NCBI RefSeq assembly: GCF_001017175.1
Contig: NZ_LCYG01000051.1
Coordinates: forward strand, 293 to 48,782
DNA from: Microvirga vignae
GTDB taxonomy: Bacteria; Pseudomonadota; Alphaproteobacteria; Rhizobiales; Beijerinckiaceae
Direction of reading: 5' to 3'
Length of the DNA stretch: 48,490 nucleotides
Positions within the stretch are counted from its first letter, which is position 1. Every line of letters begins with the position of its first letter. Below, in pieces: positions 28,063-34,741 of this stretch. The position numbers were made by a program, and so were the translations under genes. The notes under the pieces are model-generated. The model was not told the DNA's origin. It worked only from the letters and a program-made list of their open reading frames with translations, and did no database searches.

Positions 28063-28897
28063 GGCTCTGTCGCGAATTTTCGATGACGACAGAAAGAGGG
28101 CTATTCCACCCGCAGGTCTCACGCGGCCAGTCTGTCGAACTGTTCGGCGGGGATAGCGGCCGATTACAGGCATACTTCGCCTGCTGTTTGCGCATCATGT
28201 GCACCATCTCGATGCCACTAAGGATCACTCGCGCGGACACCATCGGCTTGAACCCGGGTATCGGTCGAATTCGACGTTTGATGGCGCGATGATCCTGCTC
28301 AATGCGATTATTCAAGTAGGCACTTTGTCGGATCCGGATAGGTTTCAGATCATGTCGCGACCTTTCCTGGAGCCGGTCTGCAGCATCGCAGGACAGGATG
28401 GCTTCCCGGTTCGTCTGGCTGCCGTCGATGACAATCCTCTCGGATCGGCCGTGGCGCTTGAGCGCCTTGTTTAGAAAGCGCTTGACAGCAGTCAGATTGC
28501 GCCGCTCGCTGAACCAGAACTCGACCGTGTCACCATTGCTGTCAACGGCGCGGTAAAGATACATCCAGCGCCTACGGACCTTGATACAGGTTTCGTCCAC
28601 GTGCCATTTCCGGCTGACGCTTCGTTTGCGAAGATTGAACTGCTCAAGCAGTTCGGGCGTGTACCTGACGGCCCACCTGTGGATGGTCGCATGATCGACC
28701 GAGATGCCCCGCTCGGCCACCATCTCTTCCAAATTCCGGAGGCTGAGAGAATAAGCCAAGTACCACCGCACGCGGAGCAGGATTATCGAGTGATCAAAAT
28801 GCCTGCCCTTGAACGCGCCACCCTCCTCCCCGAAGCCAGGGAAGCAGTAGCTGAAACTCTGAACCAAAACGTTTGCGACACATCCGGCGATGAACAT
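27935..28897 (-). pseudogene. IS6-family transposase with a late frameshift
   Basis: DDE transposase: FKGRHFDHSIILLRVRWYLA near the start, WHVDETCIKVRRRWMYLYRA (first Asp), IVIDGSQTNREAIL (second Asp) and YLNNRIEQDHRAIKRRIRP (Glu), followed by GFKPMVSARVILSGIEMVHM. After CNRPLSP the reading frame departs from the expected family end; one nucleotide away the frame reads AEQFDRLAA and stops at 28119-28121. The annotated frame therefore runs through the IS end into the kinase remnant. The catalytic core is complete, so residual activity is possible. The true start lies between about 28885 and 28834; the ATG at 28897 is outside the element. Confidence 0.8.
28063..28885 (-). mobile_element. IS6-family insertion sequence
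   Basis: About 823 bp. The left end GGCTCTGTCGCGAATTTT and the right end, read inward, GGATGTGTCGCAAACGTTTT are imperfect inverted repeats of the IS6/IS26 type (GGCNCTGTTGCAAA-like). A single transposase gene on the minus strand fills it. The 8-bp flanks (28055-28062 and 28886-28893) are not identical, so there is no target duplication. That fits replicon fusion, deletion or recombination at the element. Confidence 0.8.
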
Positions 28898-29184
28898 GCC
28901 TCAAGAGCTCACACATCGTCCATTCAGAGTCGTCTGCCACGAATGCTGAATATGAGATTGCTGCAAAGGGTACAGACATACTTCCGCAAGCCCGAACTGC
29001 CGCCAGCAGTCCAGTTGCAAGTGGCTCATATTGATGAACGGGTGGAAGCTCACGCTCAAAGCGAGCTCAAATCAGGGATGTGCTGCGCCGGTACGAGAGA
29101 GGCAGTCTCGAAGAAGCTGAAGCCGTCAAAGAACTGCTCAAGATCCTGTGCTGAGAACAATCCAGGCTTCTGTGTGCTCCTACC
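28886..29184. other. Debris between IS6 and the WGR gene
   Basis: About 300 bp. One forward frame ends in a helical, protein-like stretch (IRDVLRRYERGSLEEAEAVK, then ELLKILC, stop at about 29155), with no start. It may be the tail of a lost gene. Nothing else is recognised. Confidence 0.35.
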
Positions 29185-29436
29185 CTACCCGCCCCTCAGC
29201 ACATAGCCGCGTCGGCGCTTTCGCTGGAGCCAGGTCTCAAGGGCTTCTACGGCGCGTGATTGGTTTTCGTAGATCTCAATTCTCCTCCGCCCCTGTCGCC
29301 CAATGCGGCCCCACTCACGTATGAGCGTCGCATCACCAAACAGGCTGGGCTCGATCGAGAGCACATAATAGCGAGCCATGTTGCAGCTTGGATCGCGCCT
29401 GTCGAGGACCAGGTATTGGATCGTGTCTTGGGACAT
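29185..29436 (-). CDS. WGR-domain protein
   Basis: 83 residues from ATG 29436 (the frame opens at 29472). It consists almost entirely of a WGR domain: ARYYVLSIEPSLFGDATLIR, EWGRIGRQGRRRIEIYENQS and a final helix EALETWLQRKRRRGY. In eukaryotes WGR occurs in PARPs; bacterial stand-alone WGR proteins are found on plasmids and accessory DNA, often of unknown role and presumed nucleic-acid binding. It lies next to repC on the same strand, 213 bp past the repC stop. Confidence 0.85.
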   Translation of the reverse strand: MSQDTIQYLVLDRRDPSCNMARYYVLSIEPSLFGDATLIREWGRIGRQGRRRIEIYENQSRAVEALETWLQRKRRRGYVLRGG

Positions 29437-29649
29437 GCGCCAGTGTCGCGCAAGCCGGCCTATACGGTCCAATCAAAGTCCTGAATCCATCAAGCGCTAA
29501 CGATTCACAACTGTGATGCACCCTGCCATTGTGGAGTTTCAGCCTCCCAGTGGCTTGCCCGTGAGAAGCACCTTGATGCTCTGACCCTGTGCTCCCTGCG
29601 GCCCGGCAAGCCCGCCAGTCAGTCATCTCGACGTGCATAGTCCCTCTCC

Positions 29650-30798
29650 CTACGACATTCGGCGCCTGCGCATGGCGAGAAGTTCGACACTCAGGTCAAC
29701 CTTGCCGGCTTTGACCAGGCGCGCCATGGCGCGGAAGTAACCGCCCGGGTTCTTGATCCGGCCTTCGCCGCTGGAGACATCGGCATCGTAGAGCTGGAGC
29801 ACATAGATGACCGTAACCGCGGCCCTGACCAAGCCGATTTCGGCCACCGCCTCGTTCCAAGCACTTTCGTTGGCGCTCAGCGACGCCCGTAGGTAGCGCC
29901 CGGCCGCCACGATGTCGGCCACATCCTCAATCGGCTTTGGGTAGTCCCTGAGGGTGGGGCAGGCCTCAAGGATCAATTCCGGTGATAGGTGCTCAGTGGT
30001 TTGTTCGTTTTGAAGAACCGCCCCAGCTTTCTTCGGAAAGCCTTTGTTACAAGTCTCACTAGGAGAACCGTTGTTTGTTTCTAAGTGGCGGACTCCGAGT
30101 CCGGCATTGCCCGCTTCATAGAAGGTCTCTTCAGCCTCAGTTCTCAACAGCTGCCAGGCGTCTAGGAGGTCGGCCGGCAGGGTGACATGGGAGCGGGTGG
30201 GGGTGCGGGCCTGAAGCGCCTTCAGGCGGGATTCCAGCTCAGTGCGATCGAGATCCGGGAAGTGTTCCGCCAGGGCGCTCAGGGCCTCTTCGGTGGCGCG
30301 TCGACAGATGGTGACCTCATCGAAGGCCCGCTTCTGAACCTCCCGGAGCTGCTTCTGCTCCATGAGCATGACAGCCCAATCGCCCCGGCGGGCATAGATA
30401 GGGGTCAGATCAAACCCGAAGGCATCGACCACCTGCCCGGACAAGTCCTTGACGGCGAAGCGTTTGCCGTTGGGCGAGTCCCTGGGAACGATCAACTGCA
30501 GATCGATCAGCTGGCGCAGGATGCGCCGGATCGCCCGCTCGGTCAGTCCTGTCCGGTTCATGAGATAATCGTTGGACGGCCAGACGAGCAGCCGCTCCCA
30601 TTCCTGCTCGCCCCAGCAGGCCACGAGCTCGGAGAGGACTACCCGTTGCGCGGGTCTCAGGTCGAGCGCCTTGCCGGCGTCCCGGGCTGCGGCAGATAAT
30701 TCCTTACGTGTTACTGTGCGCCCGGTGTCGAGCGCAAGCTTCCCTGCGACCAAAGCAGCATGTCTCAGCCGCCGGCCTCCAGACGATGCGAGCTGCAT
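29650..30798 (-). CDS. repC: Plasmid replication initiator RepC
   Basis: 382 residues from ATG 30798 (GGAGGG 5 nt upstream; frame open to 30924). It begins MQLASSGGRRLRHAALVAGK. Family features: WPSNDYLMNRTGLTERAIRR and LRQLIDLQLIVPRDSPNGKR (winged-helix DNA binding), FGFDLTPIYAR, and a C-terminal part ending NPGGYFRAMARLVKAGKVDL. RepC initiates replication of repABC and repC-only replicons of Rhizobiales, usually at an origin inside repC itself. Typical length is ~400-440, so this copy is somewhat short. No repA or repB is present; a ribbon-helix-helix gene lies directly upstream. A candidate antisense RNA covers its leader. Confidence 0.92.
   Translation of the reverse strand: MQLASSGGRRLRHAALVAGKLALDTGRTVTRKELSAAARDAGKALDLRPAQRVVLSELVACWGEQEWERLLVWPSNDYLMNRTGLTERAIRRILRQLIDLQLIVPRDSPNGKRFAVKDLSGQVVDAFGFDLTPIYARRGDWAVMLMEQKQLREVQKRAFDEVTICRRATEEALSALAEHFPDLDRTELESRLKALQARTPTRSHVTLPADLLDAWQLLRTEAEETFYEAGNAGLGVRHLETNNGSPSETCNKGFPKKAGAVLQNEQTTEHLSPELILEACPTLRDYPKPIEDVADIVAAGRYLRASLSANESAWNEAVAEIGLVRAAVTVIYVLQLYDADVSSGEGRIKNPGGYFRAMARLVKAGKVDLSVELLAMRRRRMS
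29995..30110. other. Candidate replication origin: AT-richer island inside repC
   Basis: Within otherwise GC-rich repC, this stretch is locally AT-rich, with runs such as GGTTTGTTCGTTTTGAAG and GTTGTTTGTTTC. It encodes the low-complexity linker around residues 230-268. RepC origins are known to lie in an AT-rich segment within repC. The position is compatible; function is inference. Confidence 0.45.
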
Positions 30799-30886
30799 CG
30801 TACCCTCCATGTTGAGGGCAAAGCGGGAGCGTTCACCGAAACCGATGCTCTTGACAGTCAGCTTGTCGGGATGGCATAAGGAGATT

Positions 30887-30958
30887 GTCACATTTCCAAA
30901 TGCCCACCCCTCGGTGGACTCCAAAGGCCCTCGAAGTTTCCAGCTTCGTGGGCCTTTT
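30887..30958 (+). ncRNA. Candidate counter-transcribed RNA (incompatibility RNA) of repC
   Basis: On the strand opposite repC, a promoter-like TTGACA (30851-30856), 18-bp spacer and CATAAG (30875-30880) would start an RNA near 30887. It would end at the hairpin 30923-30958 followed by TTTT, about 72 nt, fully antisense to the repC leader. RepABC plasmids encode such a ~50-70 nt antisense RNA at this location and it limits RepC synthesis. Promoter match and position are seen; activity is inferred. Confidence 0.6.
30923..30958 (+). terminator. Intrinsic terminator of the candidate antisense RNA
   Basis: Stem AAAGGCCC-T-CGAAG (30923-30936) pairs with CTTCG-T-GGGCCTTT (30944-30957) around a 7-nt loop, with a T:T mismatch, then TTTT. 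On the repC transcript the same sequence can form the mirror hairpin, which could influence repC translation. Confidence 0.75.
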
Positions 30959-30970
30959 GCTTTGCCTGGT

Positions 30971-31183
30971 TTACATCACGGCATTTCGATCCTTTTGAGC
31001 GAACATGGTCTCAAGGGCGTGAGTGATGACTTCCTGACGCGACTTGAAGCGGCCGCTCTCGACAGCCTCGTCGATCGCGGCCCCCAGAAGCCCAGGTATC
31101 CAGACGTTCATCTCCCGATCACCCCGCTCGCGGCGCGACTTGCGGAAGCGTTGAACCCGTTCGATACCTTTCGCGTCAGCCAT
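30971..31183 (-). CDS. Ribbon-helix-helix (CopG-like) small DNA-binding protein
   Basis: 70 residues. MADAKGIERVQRFRKSRRER, then DREMNVWIPGLLGAAIDEAV (beta strand and helix A) and SRQEVITHALETMF (helix B), the MetJ/Arc/CopG fold. It is located 172 bp upstream of repC on the same strand, in the place normally held by repB, and faces a 225-bp region packed with GANTC sites and an inverted repeat. It is a good candidate for a copy-number or partition regulator; an antitoxin role is less likely because no toxin gene is adjacent. Confidence 0.75.
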   Translation of the reverse strand: MADAKGIERVQRFRKSRRERGDREMNVWIPGLLGAAIDEAVESGRFKSRQEVITHALETMFAQKDRNAVM

Positions 31184-31225
31184 GGCATCCCATCCATCGC
31201 ACTTGTGACGTATCGAGAAATGACC

Positions 31226-31449
31226 GATTCTGAGTTGGCTGTGGAGTCGGGGCGCAAGAATCCATTCATAATAGATGGATTCTCCGTTGGAAAACTCCTT
31301 TAGGCAGAATCAATTAGCCCAAAAGGCCGAATCAATTCGCAAGTAAAAGGCTGGTTCCAGGCGACTTGGCGTTACGCACTTGATTCTATGCACTGAGTTA
31401 TAGAGTCGCCATCTGGGCTCACACCTCGACACTTTTCTCTGCAAGACTC
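31226..31449. promoter_or_regulatory. Cluster of GANTC (CcrM methylation) sites with an inverted repeat, upstream of the RHH-repC unit
   Basis: Nine GANTC sites start at 31226, 31244, 31258, 31278, 31307, 31329, 31382, 31403 and 31445. Two of them are embedded in a perfect inverted repeat GAATCCAT-N9-ATGGATTC (31258-31282), and two in a direct repeat GAATCAATT (31307 and 31329, 22 bp apart). Under equal base composition about one site would be expected in this length. CcrM methylates GANTC in alphaproteobacteria and couples gene expression to replication. Likely the control region of the replication genes. Confidence 0.7.
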
Positions 31450-31692
31450 GGTGTTTAGCCTTGAAGACTATTTCCCGGCAAAAACGCTACCATCAATATT
31501 TGGGGTAGTCTCATGAGCCCGGTTTCTTGGAGGAGTGACTGATAAGTGCTCATCTGCTTCACGATCGCAGTTGATCACAGGAGCCTGATGGAGTTTCGAC
31601 GTAGGTTACGGGGCTGTCCTTCCAACCGAACAGCGCGACGATGGACTTGCTTCGGAAAAATGGAGAGCCTCTCATGAAGCAGGAGGATCTCC

Positions 31693-31989
31693 ATGCCCCA
31701 CACACGCTTTACGAAAGAGTTTCAGGATGAGGCGGTGCGGCTTGCCCTGACCAGCGGCCGCAGCCGGCGCGAGATTTCCGCGGATCTCGGGTTCGGCCTA
31801 TCCACTCTACGCCACTGGATCGATCGCCACCGCGGACGTGAGATCGACGATCCGCCCGAGGAGCGGCAGGAGGACATGGCGGCCGAGCTGAAGCGGCTGC
31901 GGCGCGAGAACGAGAACGAGATCCTGCGCCAGGAGCGGGAGATCCTGAAACAGGCCACCGCTTTTTTCGCCAAGGAGGGAAGTCGATGA
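31693..31989 (+). CDS. IS3-family transposase OrfA
   Basis: 98 residues, AGGAGG upstream of ATG 31693. Helix-turn-helix of the OrfA type: RFTKEFQDEAVRLALTSGRS, SADLGFGLSTLRHWIDRHRG, then a leucine-zipper-like coiled coil LKRLRRENENEILRQEREIL ending in ATAFFAKE, the usual OrfA tail. It overlaps the orfB start by 4 bp (ATGA), the normal arrangement for frameshift or coupled expression. OrfA alone cannot transpose but can bind the element ends. Confidence 0.88.
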   Translation: MPHTRFTKEFQDEAVRLALTSGRSRREISADLGFGLSTLRHWIDRHRGREIDDPPEERQEDMAAELKRLRRENENEILRQEREILKQATAFFAKEGSR

Positions 31990-32110
31990 AGTTCCGGTTC
32001 ATCGATGTGGCGAAATCGGCCGTTACATCGATGGCTTCTACAACTCTGTCCAGCGTCATGCGACGCTTGACTACGTCAGTCGGGTTCAGTTCGAAAGACT
32101 GGCCGGATAG
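31986..32110 (+). pseudogene. IS3-family transposase OrfB with internal deletion
   Basis: The start MKFRFIDVAK is the OrfB N-terminus. From about 32014, one frame over, the sequence reads IGRYIDGFYNSVQRHATLDY and ends VSRVQFERLAG at the TAG at 32108-32110, the family C-terminus. About 230 codons, including two of the three DDE residues, are gone, and the junction is out of frame. Confidence 0.8.
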
Positions 32111-32113
32111 CTG

Positions 32114-33247
32114 TCAAACCGCTCTACACAAAAGCGGAGCAAGACCAACCGTCATGTGTCGCCGAGTAGTGGATTTACCGGCCGCCTTTGCCGCATAGAG
32201 CGCAGAGTCAGCAGCTCCTATAAGATCAATCACGCTGCTCATCGATCGGTCGAACTCCGCCAAACCAACGCTGGCCCCGACACTCACAAACTCGCCGTCG
32301 ATTTTGATCGGCTTTGAGACGGCTGCGATAATCTGATCTGCTAGGTGCTCTGGATCGCCAAGCGCGGCATCGGCTTTCGCTACGACAACGAACTCGTCAC
32401 CTCCAAGCCGTGCTACAAAGCGCTCTGGACCGACGGTTTCCTTCAATGTGGAAGCGGTTTGGCGGAGCACTTCATCCCCCGCCAGGTGCCCCATTCTGTC
32501 GTTCACCTGTTTGAATCCATCTAGGTCGATCGTCATGAGAACGATCGGATCCGGAGAAGAGGATCTTGAAAGCAGCTCAGTGAGATGATGTTCGAGAAAC
32601 GCGCGATTGGGCAACCCTGTCAGATAATCATGTCGAGCCAGTGCAGCTAGTTCGCGCTCAGCCCTCAACCTAGCCGCGAGTGTGTCGTGGATGTAGTAAA
32701 TGAGCTGAACGCCTGCCGTAAGGAAAAGAATGTGAAGGAACGACAAAGCGACAGAAGTCGGGCTGAAGAACCAGAATCCGATGCAAATCACTGGAATGTG
32801 CATCAGTGAAAGCTGTGCAACTGCGATTTTTGGTCGTACCGCTACTCTGATGATCATCCCTGTTGAGTATGCAATTGCCGTTGTGACCGTCAGCAACTGG
32901 GATTCAACGTCACCGACGATCAGTGTGCGCGAGGTCAAAGATCCTACGCAGATCGAGAAAATGAATCCTCCTAACCCGTACAGGGCTTCCCAGACTTTAT
33001 GGTTCAAGGTTCCATGGCAGCGCAGCACAAGATGGTAGGCGACTATAACAGCTATTCTGTAAAGGCCGATTGAGAGACCTGCAGCAAGTATAACGTACGT
33101 GAGCAGATCGTTCGTTCGAACTGCGGCCATAGATCCGGCAAGCGCATAGCCTGTTACAACAATAATGATCGACGGAAGCGCCGTGTACATCAGGCCGATC
33201 AAAGTTTGCTCGATCTCTTCGTCCGAATTTGTGTAACTGGGCGGCAA
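32114..33247 (-). CDS. Membrane-bound GGDEF diguanylate cyclase, 3' end altered by an IS remnant
   Basis: 377 residues. Five to six membrane segments fill residues ~20-190. The GGDEF domain spans ~200-360: HDYLTGLPNRAFLEHHL, DLDGFKQVNDRMGHLAGDEV and the active loop RLGGDEF (282-286 for GGDEF), all intact, so it should make c-di-GMP. No RxxD inhibitory site is present at the usual place before GGDEF. After AAKAAGKSTTRRH the last ~14 residues (MTVGLAPLLCRAV) are read from the end of the IS3 remnant, so the native C-terminus, possibly an EAL domain, was lost. Its GC content is lower than the neighbours. Confidence 0.87.
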   Translation of the reverse strand: MPPSYTNSDEEIEQTLIGLMYTALPSIIIVVTGYALAGSMAAVRTNDLLTYVILAAGLSIGLYRIAVIVAYHLVLRCHGTLNHKVWEALYGLGGFIFSICVGSLTSRTLIVGDVESQLLTVTTAIAYSTGMIIRVAVRPKIAVAQLSLMHIPVICIGFWFFSPTSVALSFLHILFLTAGVQLIYYIHDTLAARLRAERELAALARHDYLTGLPNRAFLEHHLTELLSRSSSPDPIVLMTIDLDGFKQVNDRMGHLAGDEVLRQTASTLKETVGPERFVARLGGDEFVVVAKADAALGDPEHLADQIIAAVSKPIKIDGEFVSVGASVGLAEFDRSMSSVIDLIGAADSALYAAKAAGKSTTRRHMTVGLAPLLCRAV

Positions 33248-33819
33248 GATAAAGACCTCACTTCACTCCGAAGAGACAGGAGTCCTATATAGACCAATTG
33301 TCGACATATCATTGCCTCTTTTGTCTAACCTAGAGGCCCCTCTTCATAGAAGGATTGTCTTGGGTTCAGGTATCGGAGCGACTACGCCTCCAGCGCTCCT
33401 GGCCCGACTAGACTTTCAATTCTGAGAGCTATTCGGAATCGACGCCGCCTTGCTGACGGTCAGAATTGGGTCAGCCTCTGAAGTTCCCCTACCCCTTCGG
33501 AATGTCTGCTTCGGCCTGACGAGCAGACACTCGGCCTTCTTCCGAGAAGTGCCAGAAGCTGTCCTTCCTGCCGGAGAGACACAGGGCAGAAGCTGATCAG
33601 CCGGCGCGCTCGCTCGAAGCGGCAGACCAGACGCCGGCGGCATTCCACCAGTCAAGACGGACATCCCGATGCAGACGATCAAGCATTCGTGGGAGATTCC
33701 GGTCTGACGGCGACAGCCAACGGTCGTCGACGGCCCCCGGAATGTCTGTTCAGGGTCAGGCAGTGAAATTCGCCGACCCTTAGGAACGTCTGGTTACGCG
33801 AGAATTGCTGTCATTAGGC
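33248..33819. other. Intergenic region built of dispersed repeats
   Basis: About 570 bp between the diguanylate cyclase start and the metallo-beta-lactamase remnant. It contains repeat C copy 2 with an internal hairpin (AATGTCTGCT at 33501 facing AGCAGACACT at 33522) and the start of repeat A copy 2. The reverse frame 33416-33682 is a reading of these repeats, not a gene. Confidence 0.5.
33524..33553 (+). repeat. Dispersed palindromic repeat, family C, copy 2
   Basis: 30 nt (CAGACACTCGG, then CTTCTTCCGAGAAGTGCC) matching 11471-11500 at 26 positions. It forms the right arm of a local hairpin with AATGTCTGCT at 33501-33510. Confidence 0.6.
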
Positions 33820-33838
33820 TTAGGTCTCATGAGTGCCA
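33742..33838. repeat. Dispersed repeat family A, copy 2
   Basis: About 97 nt matching 14372-14468 with the same internal order and spacing. It overlaps the 3' end of the truncated metallo-beta-lactamase-fold frame, so it marks the breakpoint of that gene. Confidence 0.8.
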
Positions 33839-34362
33839 GTTCCAGACCTTCCTGATGTACGGGGCGTCGGATAACACCCGTCATGCTCATCCGGCAGCTT
33901 CGTACCGAAGGCATCGCCGCCGCGCGGTCCACGACCAAACTCCGGTTTGGCATCGACAAGCGTCTGGTCGCTGTAGATCTCCGGCTGGTCGCTGCCGGCG
34001 AACACCTTGGCGCCACCTGAATGATCGGGATGGTTGTGGGTATAGATGATCGCGCGAACGGGTCGCGCCATCCGATCCCCGGACGCTTCGACGATCGCAC
34101 GTGCATCGACCGGATTGGCCGACGTGTCCACGATGATCGATCCGTCCCGGCCTTGGATGAGGGTCACGTTGCTGGCGGAATACCCGACCGCCACGAACAC
34201 CCCGTTAGTGACTTCGATCACGTCCTTGCGGAACTCGGCTGAACTGGCACGGAGTTGCTCTCGCCCGACACATTCATCTTGGGCGATGGTAGGCGTTCCA
34301 AGCCCCAACAAAGAAACGATGGCCATAGCGGTCTTCAATCGGAAGTTCCATGGATGCTGCAT
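33820..34362 (-). pseudogene. Truncated alkylsulfatase-like metallo-beta-lactamase-fold protein
   Basis: ATG 34362 has GGAGG 4-5 nt upstream. The signal peptide includes MAIVSLLGLGTPTIAQ. The N-terminal MBL fold is clear: VTNGVFVAVGYSASNVTLIQ, GRDGSIIVDTSANPVDARAI and the metal motif YTHNHPDHSGGAKVFAG (His-x-His-x-Asp-His), then FGRGPRGGDAFGTKLPDE. This matches the start of the SdsA1/BDS1 linear alkylsulfatase family, which is about 650 residues. After KLPDE the similarity stops and the frame ends within repeat A, leaving roughly 180 residues, so the second half of the MBL domain and the dimerisation and SCP2-like domains are missing. Confidence 0.75.
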
Positions 34363-34389
34363 GTTGCCTCCACTGTCACGGTCCTGAAT

Positions 34390-34668
34390 CCACGGGCGCC
34401 GCAGCGTCTTGGCAGTAAGACCCACGCTGGAAACAGTCTTCACCGTCAACGACTACCTGCAGCTCCGGGACCGCGCGCTGTCAGGCGATGTCATCACCGA
34501 GCTCCCGCCGTTTCTCGCCGCCACATTCATCCGGAGTGGAAAGCTGGTTCCGGTCCTTCCCGAACGGCCGTTTCCCGAGTCACCCGTTCATCTGATCTAC
34601 CGGCAGCACCGCCATCCCTCGTCGATCGTTGGGGCCTATCTGGCGTTCTGCCAAAGTTTCCTTCCGAC
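34390..34668 (+). pseudogene. C-terminal fragment of a LysR-family regulator
   Basis: The frame reads VRPTLETVFTVNDYLQLRDR, LSGDVITELPPFLAATFIRS, GKLVPVLPERPFPESPVHLI and YRQHRHPSSIVGAYLAFCQS. This is the end of a LysR effector domain. The DNA-binding domain is absent. The frame runs on without a stop into the ChaC gene, an accidental in-frame fusion. Confidence 0.75.
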
Positions 34669-34741
34669 ATCAGGAAGCGGTGCGAGATCCAAGTCCCCGA
34701 TGATCCGAGATAGTGCTGCGAGGAGCACCAATCGGCGCGCC

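Larger units (their letters stand above)
31680..32160 (+). mobile_element. Internally deleted IS3-family element
   Basis: It contains an intact orfA followed by an orfB reduced to its first ~10 and last ~32 codons. The right boundary lies around 32140-32160, where the diguanylate cyclase coding sequence begins to look native again. Terminal inverted repeats could not be fixed, so the borders are approximate. Confidence 0.65.

Noticed and set aside
28055..28893. Eight-bp target duplication around IS6
   Set aside because: The flanking octamers differ, so no target-site duplication can be claimed.
30971..31183. Ribbon-helix-helix gene as a toxin-antitoxin antitoxin
   Set aside because: No RelE/ParE/VapC-like toxin gene is adjacent on either side; position before repC favours replication control.
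33416..33682. Reverse frame of 88 codons
   Set aside because: It translates dispersed intergenic repeats, and the similar peptide at 11297-11695 reflects the same repeat, not a shared protein.
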